64,000 bases of DNA from Hamadaea flava. GTDB taxonomy: Bacteria > Actinomycetota > Actinomycetes > Mycobacteriales > Micromonosporaceae. Below are positions 45,190 through 54,235 of the stretch, in pieces. Made by a program: the position numbers and the translations under genes. The notes beneath the pieces were generated by a model that was not told the origin of the DNA, ran no database searches, and was given only the letters and a program-made list of their open reading frames with translations. Each line of letters starts with the position of its first letter. The first letter of the stretch is position 1. Location of the stretch: positions 2,046,001 to 2,110,000 of the forward strand of contig NZ_JAMZDZ010000001.1 of the NCBI RefSeq assembly GCF_024172085.1. Reading direction: 5' to 3'.

Positions 45190-46023
45190 TCAGTGTTCGC
45201 TGCTGAAGAACCGTAGCAACAGCGGGCCGACGGTCTGTGGATCGACGACGTGATCCGGCCCCTCGAGGGTCTCCCGTTGAGCGAGGGGTAGTAGGTCTGC
45301 AAGCTCCTCGGCTGCGCGGTCGAAGAAGTCCGAGGGCAGGCCTGCCATATAGGGGACCGTGATCGGTCCTCCGGTGGTGACCAGGACCGGTTGGGTGACC
45401 GTTGCCAGTCGATCGGCCGGCAACTGGTAGCGGTTGAGGAAGACGCTGTCGTGGACCAGCGTGGACGCGAGGGCGACCGAATGCGCCCAATGCGCCGTCT
45501 GCTTGCCTGCCGCTTTCCTGGCCGCGATGTTGTCGTCGGAGGCGCCGGTCATGCGCATGAACAGTTCGAGAACCTCCTCGTCTCGCCCGGCGTCGAAGGC
45601 GCGTCGGGTGTCCGCGACGTACTCCTCGAATCGCGGGCGTATGTCGTCCCCGACCGCGTAGGGCACCTCCCACACGGCGATCGTGTCGATGGCTGACCCG
45701 GCCGCGGCGGCTTCCAGCGCCAGCGCGCCACCTGAGGACGCCCCGAACAGGTGTGCCGACCCGCCCGCCTCCGCGATCAACGCATCCAGGTCCTCGATCT
45801 CCCTTTCCACGGCGTAGGGCTCGGTGAAGCCGCTCGCGCCGCGTCCCCGACGGGCATAGTTGTAGACCGTGAAGTGCTCGGCGAGCGCCGGCGCCAAGGG
45901 AGCGTTCTCCACCCCCTCGTCGAGTGCTCCGCCCACCAGAATGACGGCCGGACCGCTTCCTTCCCTGTCGTAGGCGATGGTGGTGCCATCGTTTGATGTC
46001 ACGCGAAAGGCCATCTCGTTCAT
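45190..46023 (-). CDS. Alpha/beta hydrolase
   Basis: The 277-residue protein has VILVGGALDEGVENAPLAPA (oxyanion region), AHLFGASSGGALALEAAAAG with the Gly-x-Ser-x-Gly nucleophile elbow (GASSG), VLVTTGGPI before the acid, and LEGPDHVVDPQTVG with the catalytic His. It fits small actinobacterial hydrolases close to the haloalkane-dehalogenase/esterase group. The substrate is unknown. It is the last gene of a minus-strand cluster with a DoxX protein and an ABC exporter, 27 bases after doxX. Confidence 0.85.
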   Translation of the reverse strand: MNEMAFRVTSNDGTTIAYDREGSGPAVILVGGALDEGVENAPLAPALAEHFTVYNYARRGRGASGFTEPYAVEREIEDLDALIAEAGGSAHLFGASSGGALALEAAAAGSAIDTIAVWEVPYAVGDDIRPRFEEYVADTRRAFDAGRDEEVLELFMRMTGASDDNIAARKAAGKQTAHWAHSVALASTLVHDSVFLNRYQLPADRLATVTQPVLVTTGGPITVPYMAGLPSDFFDRAAEELADLLPLAQRETLEGPDHVVDPQTVGPLLLRFFSSEH

Positions 46024-46050
46024 CTCACATCTCCGTTCGAGAGGTTTGTC

Positions 46051-46473
46051 TCAGCGCCTGAGCAGCGTGCCGACGACGGCCTCGGTGCGCGACCACCGCG
46101 CCCTTGCGATCACGGCCGCCACGACGAGAAAGGCGAGCGGCAGCCAAGGGCTCTGCTCGAGCACGAACTGATCGGTGATGACAGCACCGGTCAGCAATGC
46201 CGCCAACCCGAGACTGGCCAGGCCCGCCAGAGCCGGGATCAGAAGTCCAACCCCTCCCGCGACCTCCAGCGCTCCGACCAGGTACCGGAGCCACTGGCCA
46301 GCCCCGATGTCGGCGAACATGTCCACCATGACCTGGTCGCCAGCGAGCTTCGAGATTCCGCCGCCGGCGATTATCGCCGCCAGCACGACTTGCAGAATCC
46401 AGACCCCGATGCTGCTCGCCCGCCCGGGCGTGTGCGCAACGGTTTCCGAGTTGTTCTTGGGGATGGTGCTCAT
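46051..46473 (-). CDS. DoxX-family membrane protein
   Basis: AAGGAG is 6 bases before ATG 46473; the 140-residue product starts MSTIPKNNSETVAHTPGRAS and has four membrane segments: VWILQVVLAAIIAGGGISKL, WLRYLVGALEVAGGVGLLIP, AGLASLGLAALLTGAVITDQ and WLPLAFLVVAAVIARA. The ISKL and GALEVAGGVGLLIP motifs are typical of DoxX/DUF4870-like proteins. The role is usually unknown; some members act in redox homeostasis at the membrane. Confidence 0.85.
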   Translation of the reverse strand: MSTIPKNNSETVAHTPGRASSIGVWILQVVLAAIIAGGGISKLAGDQVMVDMFADIGAGQWLRYLVGALEVAGGVGLLIPALAGLASLGLAALLTGAVITDQFVLEQSPWLPLAFLVVAAVIARARWSRTEAVVGTLLRR

Positions 46474-46576
46474 TCGGCTCTCCTTGTCGTGTCCGGGCCT
46501 GGTACCGGTGATGGCGTTAGCCGAGTGGGCCGGGTTGTCGGAGTTGATTTCGACCAAGTGCTCGCGGTCGCGGCAT

Positions 46577-47422
46577 CTACTTCCTGTTGCGGTAGAGGAC
46601 CATGGTGATAGGACCGAAGACCGCGACGAGAAGTACGGACGAGACGAGCACCCAGCCGATTTCCCCGGCCGGCACCGAGCCGTCCATCAGGCCGCGTACC
46701 ACGGTCGCCAGGTGGGTGATCGGGTTGACCTCGACGACCGCCTGCACCCACCCGGGCATCGTCTTCGGGTCCACGAAGATGTTGCTCACGAACGTCAGCG
46801 GGAACATCACCATCATGCTGACCCCCGCCACCGAGTTCGGCGTGCGCAGGATCAGGCTGAGCATCGTCCACAGCCACGACAGGCAGAACGAGAACACCAG
46901 CAGCAGCACCACCGAGAGCACCACGCCGACGGCGCCACCCTCCGGCCGGAACCCTAGGACCAGGCCGAGCGTGATCACGATCGCCGACCCGATCGAGTAG
47001 CGCATCACATCGCCGAGCAGGGCGCCGACCAGCGGCGACGGTCGCCACACCGGAAGTGACCTGAACCTGTCGAACACCCCCTTCTGGATGTCGGTGTTCA
47101 GCGTTATGCCGGTGTTCATGGTGATCATGACGTTCGCCTGCACCAGGATGCCGGGCAGCAGGAACTGCAGGTACTCCTGAGTCGACCCGGCGAGCGCGCC
47201 ACCGAACAGGTAGGTGAACATCAGCGTGAACATGATCGGGAACATGGTCACGTCGACGAGCTGCTCGGGCACGTGTTTGATCTTCAGCAGCGCCCGCCAG
47301 CCGAATGTCAACGAGGTGAGCACCGGGCCGGGGCGAGACGGCCGCTCACCGGCCAACAGCACACTGCGCAGCGCGTCCTCGGTGACCGGCGCCGACGCCT
47401 GCTCCGCGGTCGTGGCATTCAT
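46577..47422 (-). CDS. ABC-2 type permease of a drug-type exporter (DrrB-like)
   Basis: The 281-residue protein overlaps the ATPase stop (ATGA, 47419-47422). It has six predicted membrane segments, among them [76 protein letters not shown] and a last [20 protein letters not shown]. The motif [19 protein letters not shown] is typical of DrrB-like permeases. Together with the ATPase it should form an exporter for a hydrophobic compound. Confidence 0.9.
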   Translation of the reverse strand: MNATTAEQASAPVTEDALRSVLLAGERPSRPGPVLTSLTFGWRALLKIKHVPEQLVDVTMFPIMFTLMFTYLFGGALAGSTQEYLQFLLPGILVQANVMITMNTGITLNTDIQKGVFDRFRSLPVWRPSPLVGALLGDVMRYSIGSAIVITLGLVLGFRPEGGAVGVVLSVVLLLVFSFCLSWLWTMLSLILRTPNSVAGVSMMVMFPLTFVSNIFVDPKTMPGWVQAVVEVNPITHLATVVRGLMDGSVPAGEIGWVLVSSVLLVAVFGPITMVLYRNRK

Positions 47423-48384
47423 GCCGCATCCTCCTCGGGTGTCTCCTCGGCGGCGTGTCCGGTCAGGGTGAGGAACACCTCGTCCAGGCTCGGCTGACCG
47501 AGCGCGAACTCGGTGACGTCGATGCCGCTGCGGGACAGCTCGGCCAGGGCGCGGGCGACCCGCTCGGGGTCGGAGATCCGCGCGGACAGCGCGGCCGGGT
47601 CGGCGGACGGCTCGGCCGGCACCTCGAGGACGGCGGCGAGGACCCGTTCGGCCTCGGCCCGCTGCTCGGGCGCACGCAGCCGTACGTGCAGCGAGCCGGC
47701 GCCGACCGATGCCTTGAGCTCGCCGCTTGAGCCCTCGGCGATCACCTTCCCGTGGTCGATCACCGCTATCCGGTCGGCCAACTGGTCGGCCTCGTCGAGG
47801 TACTGCGTGGTCAGCAACACGGTGGCGCCCTCGGCGACCATGCCCCTGACGATCTCCCAGACCTGGTTCCTGCTGCGGGGGTCGAGCCCGGTCGTGGGCT
47901 CATCGAGGAAGATCAGTTCGGGGGTGACGACCAGGCTCGCCGCGATGTCGATGCGCCGGCGCATCCCGCCGGAGTACTTCTTCACCTGCCGGTCGGCCGC
48001 CTCGGCAAGACCGAACGCGTCGAGCAGGTCGGCCGCCCGCTCCCTGCCTCGGCGGCGTGAGAAGCCGAGCAGCCTGGCGAGCAGCAACAGGTTCTCCACC
48101 CCGGTGAGGTCCTCGTCGACCGACGCGAACTGCCCGGTGAGGCCCACCCTGGTCCGCACCGCCTGGGCGTCACGCACGACGTCGTAGCCGAGCACCTGCG
48201 CCTCTCCGGCGTCGGGGCGCAGGAGCGTGGCCAGCATGCGGATCGCGGTGGTCTTGCCCGCCCCGTTCGGACCGAGCACGCCGTACACGCCCCCGGCGCT
48301 CACGGCCAGGTCCACACCGGCGACCGCGTGGGTCGTGCCGAAGCTCTTCTTCAACCCTCTCGTCTCGATCGCGAGCGTTCCCAT
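47419..48384 (-). CDS. ABC transporter ATP-binding protein (DrrA-like)
   Basis: The 321-residue protein starts [20 protein letters not shown] and contains Walker [21 protein letters not shown], signature [17 protein letters not shown], Walker [21 protein letters not shown] and switch His in [14 protein letters not shown]-terminal DrrA-type extension ([40 protein letters not shown]) is present. It heads the operon drrA-drrB-like, doxX, hydrolase, behind a promoter with palindromic TAGTCAA sites, and lies downstream of its likely PadR repressor gene. Confidence 0.92.
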   Translation of the reverse strand: MGTLAIETRGLKKSFGTTHAVAGVDLAVSAGGVYGVLGPNGAGKTTAIRMLATLLRPDAGEAQVLGYDVVRDAQAVRTRVGLTGQFASVDEDLTGVENLLLLARLLGFSRRRGRERAADLLDAFGLAEAADRQVKKYSGGMRRRIDIAASLVVTPELIFLDEPTTGLDPRSRNQVWEIVRGMVAEGATVLLTTQYLDEADQLADRIAVIDHGKVIAEGSSGELKASVGAGSLHVRLRAPEQRAEAERVLAAVLEVPAEPSADPAALSARISDPERVARALAELSRSGIDVTEFALGQPSLDEVFLTLTGHAAEETPEEDAA

Positions 48385-48707
48385 GGGTTCGATTCCTTCT
48401 CTCGGTGTTGCGAACGGATTGGTTGAGCGCTAGTCAAGTTTGACTACTTGGCCAGAGTGCGCGCGGAGGAAACGTCTAGTCACGTTTGATTAGAAGCGCA
48501 TCTTGAGGGGATCGGGGACCGTTCGCCACGAACCCGGATCATCGGCCATGGTGTAGGCGCCCTCAGCCAGTCGTTTGCGCAGGCTCTTCGCCCACTCCAG
48601 TTCGGTGCGTGCCTGTCCCGCCCACAGTTCGGCCTGATCGCGGACGTGCTCGGGGGCGTCCCTATTGGGGTGCTCCCGCCACTTGGCCTGCACTACGAGC
48701 TCCGCTT
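48351..48707. repeat. Direct repeat, left copy (357 bp)
   Basis: This block, holding the first codons of the ABC ATPase gene, its promoter and the 3' part of padR, recurs at 49098-49448 with few differences (for example ATGGG-context AGCGTTCCC against AGCTTTCCC, and GACTACTTGG against GGCTACTTGG). The two copies are 747 bases apart. Confidence 0.85.
48431..48446. promoter_or_regulatory. Palindrome TAGTCAA-GT-TTGACTA, likely PadR operator
   Basis: Perfect 7-base arms lie 47 bases upstream of the ABC ATPase start. A second, weaker site TAGTCA-CG-TTTGATTA is at 48477-48492, overlapping the padR stop. Both recur in the right copy of the repeat (49178-49193 and 49223-49238), upstream of padR, which suggests repression of the exporter and autoregulation. 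Confidence 0.65.
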
Positions 48708-49083
48708 CCAGGCGCGCGACCCGCTCGTCAACGTGCGCGATGGCATCTGTCCTGGTCAGCATGGGCAACATGGCGATGGACGCGTTGAGCATGTCCGGGT
48801 CGTGGGTGCGCCGCAGACCGTCGCGGACCAGTTCGACCATCTCGTCACGTCCCCGAGCAGTCGCGCGGTACAGAACGCGCTCCGGCCCAGAGTTGCCCGG
48901 CTCGGCGTGTTCGGTGAGGAGGCCATCAGCCGCCGCCTTCTTCAGCGCGTGATAAATCGAGCCGGGCTTGATCTTGGCCCAACTCTCCGCACCCCAGCTC
49001 TGCAGTTCGGACCGCACCTGGTAGCCATGCGCGCCGCCGGAGAGGTGCACGATACCGAGTACCAGGAGCTTCGTCGCCGACAC
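48490..49083 (-). CDS. PadR-family repressor
   Basis: GTG 49083 has GGAGG 7 bases upstream; the open frame extends further to a start that is a copied fragment of the ABC ATPase gene. The 197-residue protein begins VSATKLLVLGIVHLSGGAHG, YQVRSELQSWG, then IKPGSIYHALKKAAADGLLT, the PadR winged helix, with a C-terminal helical dimerisation part (AELVVQAKWREHPNRDAPEH, ELEWAKSLRKRLAEGAYTM). PadR proteins often repress drug exporters and respond to their substrates. It lies directly upstream of the ABC genes. Confidence 0.88.
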   Translation of the reverse strand: MSATKLLVLGIVHLSGGAHGYQVRSELQSWGAESWAKIKPGSIYHALKKAAADGLLTEHAEPGNSGPERVLYRATARGRDEMVELVRDGLRRTHDPDMLNASIAMLPMLTRTDAIAHVDERVARLEAELVVQAKWREHPNRDAPEHVRDQAELWAGQARTELEWAKSLRKRLAEGAYTMADDPGSWRTVPDPLKMRF

Positions 49084-49097
49084 GCGCCCACCTCCGC

Positions 49098-49448
49098 TCA
49101 ACCCTCTCGTCTCGATCGCGAGCTTTCCCATGGGTTCGAGTCCTTCTCTCGGTGTTGCGAACGGATTGGTTGAGCGCTAGTCAAGTTTGGCTACTTGGCC
49201 AGAGTACGCCAGGAGGAACGTCTAGTCAAGGTTGATTAGAAGCGCATCTTGAGGTGACCGGGGACCGTTCGCCACGAACCCGGATCACCGGCCATGGTGT
49301 AGGCGCCCTCAGACAGACGTTTACTCAGGCTCTTCGCCCACTCCAGTTCGGTGCGTGCCTGTCCCGCCCACAGTCTGATCACGGACGTGCTCGGGGGCGT
49401 CCCGATTGGGGTGCTCCCGCCACTTGGCCTGCACTACGAGCTCCGCTT
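49098..49448. repeat. Direct repeat, right copy with truncated padR 3' end
   Basis: The block matches 48351-48707, including the first 11 codons of the ABC ATPase gene ([11 protein letters not shown]), the palindromic sites and about 70 codons of the padR 3' end, which are a dead fragment here. It has a 7-base loss near 49373 and ends at 49448, before an IS6 remnant. It now supplies the promoter region of the intact padR. Confidence 0.85.
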
Positions 49449-49511
49449 GCGCGCCCGCCAGGGTGGTGCCAACTCCCACCAACACTAGGGTGCCCTCCTG
49501 GTCCGGGTGGT

Positions 49512-49788
49512 GTCAGCACTGACCTACAAGCGGTGTTGGTGGAGACCTCCAAAGCCACCGCGTGGCACCATGTCGAACGGTACGCCAACAACCCGATCGA
49601 GGACGATCACGGCCGACTCAAACACTGGCTGAGATCGATGCGCGGACCGCGAACTGACAAGACCGCCCAGATCATCGTCGCAGGGCACGCCTTCACACGG
49701 AACATACGCCGAAGCCGTTACGAACTCGGATGTGACGCCTCACCAGCAACCCGGGTCGCCGTAGCGTTCACCGAACTAACGTCAGCGC
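49512..49788 (+). pseudogene. IS6-family transposase C-terminal fragment
   Basis: The reading AWHHVERYANNPIEDDHGRL, KHWLRSMRGPRTDKTAQIIV, AGHAFTRNIRRSRYELG contains the final Glu-region (DDHGRLK) of IS6 transposases. The first two catalytic Asp residues are missing. It is closely related to the 34362-34553 fragment and ends at the oxidoreductase stop. Confidence 0.8.
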
Positions 49789-50906
49789 GGGACTGGCTGT
49801 CGGGTCCCGGTTTCCGCGGATCGCCGGATCGTGTCGAGCAGACGGTGCAGTCGCAGGCCGGCCACGAAGTCAGGGGCTTCCGACGTGCCGCTGCGGATGT
49901 CGCGGGCGAGCTGCGTGTAGAGCTGTGCCACGTTGCGGACTGCCAGCGCCGGCACCGTCCTCGGTACGTTCACGTAGCTGTCCGGTATGGAAAGTTCCCG
50001 CCAGGCGCCGCCGGGCTCCTGGATTCCGTACAGCTTCACCTCACCCACCTGGATTTGGGCCGCTTGTGGGCCGCCGGCGACGACGATGGCAAGGTCGCCC
50101 CTGGTACCGGCGATTTCCAGCCGGGTACGGTTGTCTCCCACCTTGGCGTCGTGGAGGTGGGCCGAGGCGACTGCGCCGGTGGCCAGGGTGGCGTGGAGCA
50201 GAACCTGATCCGGGCTGGTCACTTCGACGGTCGCGCCGGTCTCGGCGATGGTGTAGCGAGGACGCTGCACGGAAAGGGCGGCGGACAGGTCGGTGATGCC
50301 GCCGAGCAGGTGCTCCAGCACGTCGAGGGTGTGGCCGCCGACGACCTCCAGCACACCGGCGGCGTTGGCCTGGTCGAGGGTGTACGCGGCCCAGCCGGGC
50401 ATCTCCTCGGTGGCGCCCTTGCCTCGGGCCGCGTAGAGGTTCGCCGAGGTGACGCGACCGACGAAGCCGTCTGCGAGCAGCGTCCGCGCGTAGCTGATCG
50501 CGGGGCTGTACCGTGCCTGCAAGCCGACGACGTGGTGCACGCCGGCCTGCCGGGCCGACGTGGTCAGAATCTCGGCTTCCTCGGCGGTCAGGGCCAGCGG
50601 CCACTCACAGTAGACGTGCTTGCCCGCGTCGAGCGCGGCGTCGACGAGTTCGGCGTGGGCCGGCACTTTGACGGTGACGACGACCAGGTCCACGTCAGGG
50701 TGTTCAGCGAGCTGGCGCGCGTCGGTGAAGGCGTGCGGCACGGCGAACCGGGCCGCCGCCCGCTGCGCGCTCTCGGCCCGGCTGGTGGCGACGGCTGTTA
50801 TGTCGTACTGCGGGAGTGCCTGTAGCGCGGGGATATGGGCGCTCATCGCCCACCCGCGGTCGGGGTTCGCACCGATGATGCCCACCCGGAGCTTATCTGC
50901 AGCCAA
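49782..50906 (-). CDS. Gfo/Idh/MocA-family oxidoreductase
   Basis: AGGAGA is 7 bases before TTG 50906, giving 374 residues. The Rossmann fold opens LRVGIIGANPDRGWAMSAHI, then PDVDLVVVTVKVPAHAELVD and GKHVYCEWPLALTAEEAEIL, the EKP-type motif with CEWPLA in place of CEKPLA. The second domain has VVGLQARYSPAISYARTLLA, GVLEVVGGHTLDVLEHLLGG (GGH with the likely active-site His). The enzyme should oxidise or reduce a sugar-like or cyclic polyol with NAD(P). It is divergent from a TetR regulator with a strong operator between them. Confidence 0.88.
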   Translation of the reverse strand: MAADKLRVGIIGANPDRGWAMSAHIPALQALPQYDITAVATSRAESAQRAAARFAVPHAFTDARQLAEHPDVDLVVVTVKVPAHAELVDAALDAGKHVYCEWPLALTAEEAEILTTSARQAGVHHVVGLQARYSPAISYARTLLADGFVGRVTSANLYAARGKGATEEMPGWAAYTLDQANAAGVLEVVGGHTLDVLEHLLGGITDLSAALSVQRPRYTIAETGATVEVTSPDQVLLHATLATGAVASAHLHDAKVGDNRTRLEIAGTRGDLAIVVAGGPQAAQIQVGEVKLYGIQEPGGAWRELSIPDSYVNVPRTVPALAVRNVAQLYTQLARDIRSGTSEAPDFVAGLRLHRLLDTIRRSAETGTRQPVPR

Positions 50907-50934
50907 TCTGGTGTCTCCTGCCGTGACCTTGATT

Positions 50935-50957
50935 AAACGGACGCAGTGCGTCCGTTT
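50935..50957. promoter_or_regulatory. Palindromic TetR operator
   Basis: Eleven-base arms AAACGGACGCA and TGCGTCCGTTT flank a single G. A degenerate copy (CCGGACGCAAGTAGTCC) follows near 50980-50996. The sites lie in the 109 bases between the divergent oxidoreductase and TetR genes, so TetR should control both. Confidence 0.75.
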
Positions 50958-51015
50958 GTCACGGCAGACTAACTTAACCGGACGCAAGTAGTCCACTTAT
51001 TGCTAGCATGACTCC

Positions 51016-51630
51016 ATGAGCCACCCACTGCCTTCAGCCCAGCGGTTGCTGCCGGACGGCGACGAACGCCGGCCTCGGGCCGACGCGCAGCGCAACGTGG
51101 AGCGGTTGGTGGCAGCCGCGCGCGCGGCTGTCGCCGAGGTGGGAATCGCCGTCACCGCGCATGAGATCGCGCGCCGCGCCGGCGTCGGAATCGGCACCTT
51201 CTACCGTCGGGTCCCCTCCCGGGAGGCGCTGCTGGAGGCCGTACTAGCCGAACTGCTCGGCGAGGCCGTGGCTGAAGCCGACCGAGCCCTGCAGAACAAC
51301 GATCCTTGGGCCGGACTGTGCGAGTTCGCCACCGCCTACGTACGACTGCGCGCGGCAAGCTGCGGAGTCAACGAGGCGCTGGGCGAGGAATGCGGGCTGG
51401 ACCTGGACCTACCTCTAGAAGAACTACGCGACCGGATCCGCAGTCTTGTCGAGCGCGCACAGACCGCCGCCGCCGTCCGTCGGGACGTCACCTGGCAAGA
51501 TGTGGCCTTCCTGCTCGCCGCAGTCGTACCGGGACAACACACGATCGGTTTGCAGGCCGACGATCAGCAATGGATCCGCAACCTCCAGATCGTCCTCGAC
51601 GGGCTGCGCCTAGCTGACATGCCACGCTGA
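51016..51630 (+). CDS. TetR-family regulator
   Basis: The 204-residue protein has the helix-turn-helix ADAQRNVERLVAAARAAVAE, VGIAVTAHEIARRAGVGIGT, FYRRVPSREALLEAVLAELL near residues 22-80 and a helical ligand domain (PWAGLCEFATAYVRLRAASC). VGIGTFYRRVPSRE is the recognition-helix signature. Its divergent partner is the oxidoreductase, and the palindrome between them is the likely operator. The ligand is unknown. Confidence 0.9.
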   Translation: MSHPLPSAQRLLPDGDERRPRADAQRNVERLVAAARAAVAEVGIAVTAHEIARRAGVGIGTFYRRVPSREALLEAVLAELLGEAVAEADRALQNNDPWAGLCEFATAYVRLRAASCGVNEALGEECGLDLDLPLEELRDRIRSLVERAQTAAAVRRDVTWQDVAFLLAAVVPGQHTIGLQADDQQWIRNLQIVLDGLRLADMPR

Positions 51631-51788
51631 CCATGGGACTCGTTCGATGAAGCGCTCGAACAGGCCGACGTATCCGAGCTTGGTGACCGCGGAACGTGGG
51701 ACCCGCTGCCGCATGAGTACCCGCCGGAGTTGGACGCCAGCAGCTGAAGATCAAACATCGCCGCGATCAGACCCAATTGAAGTCTGTT

Positions 51789-51832
51789 TTCACATCAAAG
51801 AGGTCACTAGTTCGATCCCAGTATCGCCCACC
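51789..51832 (+). other. 3' half of a tRNA-Val(CAC) gene, attachment-site-like
   Basis: Exact tRNA geometry runs from the anticodon loop: loop TTCACAT (CAC), 3' stem CAAAG, variable AGGTC, T-stem ACTAG/CCAGT with one mismatch around TTCGATC, acceptor ATCGCCC, discriminator A, then CC. No 5' half with acceptor GGGCGAT is upstream. A further GGTTCGAGTCC stretch follows at once. No integrase lies near, so it seems an old attachment site or deletion scar. Confidence 0.65.
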
Positions 51833-51881
51833 GGTTCGAGTCCCCTCGTCTCCACCCGCAAATCGGATATGTCCGATTAGA

Positions 51882-51913
51882 GAAAGCCCAGCTCACTCCT
51901 GAGCTGGGCTTTC
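51882..51913. terminator. Strong bidirectional terminator hairpin
   Basis: GAAAGCCCAGCTCA pairs perfectly over 14 bases with TGAGCTGGGCTTTC around a CTCC loop. It lies at the 3' end of the SDR gene region (minus) and beyond the tRNA fragment (plus). Its A/T-flanked GC arms fit a rho-independent terminator. Confidence 0.8.
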
Positions 51914-52834
51914 GTATATCTGGGTAGTTTGGTTCCGCGATGGCGATGGCGATGGTGGCGGTGCGCGAACCACATTGGGTACTGCTGCGGCCGACTCGTG
52001 GTCAGGTCGCCGGGACGCCGGTGGCCCGGCGGATGAACGCGTCGAAGACCGGTCGGGGAGCACGCCGTGCAGAAAGATCGTCGGTTTAGCGCCATAACCG
52101 ACGGCGTAGCGGGTCTTGGGACGACGGGCGGCGACCGCCTTGGTGATGGTCTTGCCGATGAGTTCGGGCGGCGAGGAGCGCCGCTGGGTGCTTTCCGAGG
52201 TGAGTGAGCTGGCCACGGCGTTGCTCTGAGGGGCATACGGGCCGCTACTGGAGACGGCGCGGAGCTTGTCGGCGGCGATGCCGCTCCACTCGGTGCGGAT
52301 GCCACCGGGCTCGATGACCACGACGTTGATGCCGAAGGGGGCGACTTCCATGCGCAGGCAGTCGCTGAGGGCTTCGAGGGCGAACTTGGTCGCGTGGTAC
52401 CACGCGCCGAGCGGGGTGGTGATTTTGCCGCCCATCGAGGTGACGTTGACGATCGTTCCGGAGCGCTGTGCGCGCATCTGCGGCAGGACGAGCTGGATGA
52501 GGCGGGCGGCGCCGAAGACGTTGACATCCATCTGGGCGCGGGCCTCGGCCATGGGCACGTCTTCCAGTGCGCCGTAGGAGCCGTAGCCGGCGTTGTTGAC
52601 CAGGACGTCGATGCGGCTCTGCTCGGCGAGGATGGTCTTGACGGCGGCCTGTATGGAGGCGTCATCGGTGACGTCCATCGCGATCGGACGGATGCCTGCC
52701 TCGGTCAGCTTCTGCATCCGTTCGGTACGGCGGGCAGCGGCGTAAACGGTGTACCCGGCGGCGGCGAGTTCGCGAGCGGTGGCCTCTCCGATGCCGGACG
52801 AGGCTCCCGTCACCAGTGCAACCTTGCTGCTCAT
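51893..52834 (-). CDS. SDR-family oxidoreductase with a C-terminal frameshift
   Basis: The protein begins MSSKVALVTGASSGIGEATA (TGASSGIG cofactor loop), has VDVLVNNAGYG-type DVLVNNAGYGSYGALEDVPM, VNVTSMGGKI with the catalytic Ser and YHATKFALEALSD with Tyr and Lys. After HGVLPDR the natural end VFDAFIRRATGVPAT, stopping at 52002, is readable only after adding one base near 52050; as written the frame runs 36 further codons into the terminator. All catalytic residues precede the shift, so activity may survive. It is divergent from an AraC regulator. Confidence 0.8.
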   Translation of the reverse strand: MSSKVALVTGASSGIGEATARELAAAGYTVYAAARRTERMQKLTEAGIRPIAMDVTDDASIQAAVKTILAEQSRIDVLVNNAGYGSYGALEDVPMAEARAQMDVNVFGAARLIQLVLPQMRAQRSGTIVNVTSMGGKITTPLGAWYHATKFALEALSDCLRMEVAPFGINVVVIEPGGIRTEWSGIAADKLRAVSSSGPYAPQSNAVASSLTSESTQRRSSPPELIGKTITKAVAARRPKTRYAVGYGAKPTIFLHGVLPDRSSTRSSAGPPASRRPDHESAAAVPNVVRAPPPSPSPSRNQTTQIYESPAQE

Positions 52835-53071
52835 GATGGTGGTTGCCTTCCGATCGCAGTTGCTGTTCGACGTCTAGCTTCGGACCTTCAACCTCACGCT
52901 AGGAGCCAGATAGCGGAATTCCACTAGCGCAGCGCGCCGACTCACTTGCACGACGCGCCACTCTTCCTACGGCGGTAGCGTTCAGCCGCCGAGCGCACGG
53001 GTGGCGCGATCAGCTAGCGCTCTGGCGTGATCTGCATACCCTCGGCGGCGCTGCGGGCCTAGACTCGTTGG

Positions 53072-54064
53072 GTGGCAATCGGGCGATTCACCCTGGACCC
53101 CGGCATCAAGGTCTTCATCAACGACCTGCGAATATCGTGGCCGAGAACCCTGCGCAGGGCATCGCTACCAGCCGACCTGCTCGCGCGCGGCCCGCCGACA
53201 CTCACGCCCGACGAGTACTTCCGGTTCTGGTCAGCGTTGCAAGCCGAAGGCGACGGTCGCGACCTCGCCCTGGACATCGGACAGGCCATCTCCGTCGAGA
53301 CCTTCAGCCCGCCGATCATGGCCGCACTGTGCAGCCCCAACCTCGCCGTCGCCGCCCAGCGCATCGCCACCTACAAACCGCTGGTCGGACCGCTACGCCT
53401 CGACCTCGCCGACACCGCCGGCGGACTACGCATCACCTACCAATGGCCACCGGACCAGCAGCCACCAGCGCTGCTCGCGACCTCCGAACTGGTGTTCTGG
53501 ACAGCCCTGGCCCGCATAGCGACTCGCCACCACATCCACCCAGCACGGCTGACCATGCCGAACCCGCCGCCCGGCCGAGTCGGCCTCGAAGACTACTTCG
53601 GAACCCGGATACGCAAGGCGGACACGCACACCATCACGTTCTCCGCCGACGACGCCGCCCGGCCCTTCCTGACCGAGAACGAATCGATGTGGCGCTTCTA
53701 CGCCCCCGAACTGCGCCGCCGCCTGAGCGACCTGCAAGCCGAAGCGACCGTGGCCGAACGCGTACGCGCCGCACTCCATGAAACCCTCCCGGCCGGCGAC
53801 AGCACCATCACCGCCGTCACAAAACGCATGGCCACCAGCCCGCGCACGCTGCAACGCCAACTCCGCGAGGAAGGCACCACCTACCAGTCCGTCCTGGCCA
53901 GCACCCGCGAAGCCCTCGCCCGGCACTACCTACGCCGCGGCAACCTCCGCACCGGCGAGATCGCCTACCTCCTCGGCTACGACGACACCAACTCCTTCTA
54001 CCGCGCCTTCCGCACCTGGACCGGCGCAACCCCCGACGCCGTACGAGCCGCGACAGCCGTCTGA
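53072..54064 (+). CDS. AraC-family regulator
   Basis: The 330-residue protein starts at a GTG. The N-terminal 200 residues match the OruR/ArgR-like arabinose-binding-type domain (FFRFWSALQ-like EYFRFWSALQAEGDGRDLAL, VETFSPPIMAALCSPNLAVA). The C-terminal double helix-turn-helix reads STITAVTKRMATSPRTLQRQ, LREEGTTYQSVLASTREALA, TGEIAYLLGYDDTNSFYRAF and TWTGATPDAVR. It is divergent from the SDR gene 237 bases away and probably controls it. Confidence 0.9.
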   Translation: MAIGRFTLDPGIKVFINDLRISWPRTLRRASLPADLLARGPPTLTPDEYFRFWSALQAEGDGRDLALDIGQAISVETFSPPIMAALCSPNLAVAAQRIATYKPLVGPLRLDLADTAGGLRITYQWPPDQQPPALLATSELVFWTALARIATRHHIHPARLTMPNPPPGRVGLEDYFGTRIRKADTHTITFSADDAARPFLTENESMWRFYAPELRRRLSDLQAEATVAERVRAALHETLPAGDSTITAVTKRMATSPRTLQRQLREEGTTYQSVLASTREALARHYLRRGNLRTGEIAYLLGYDDTNSFYRAFRTWTGATPDAVRAATAV

Positions 54065-54235
54065 CCCCCGTCCGCTGCAACAGTCGGTCGTGTTGGGCCG
54101 CACGAAGGATGGCCTGCCGGTGTCGAGCTGGCATGGGCAGGCCCATACATTGGCGTAGCGAATCGCCTACGATTCCTGCCTACGGCGCCGGCGGCCCGGC
54201 CTCGATAGCGCGCGTCAAGGGAATCGAGACGAACC

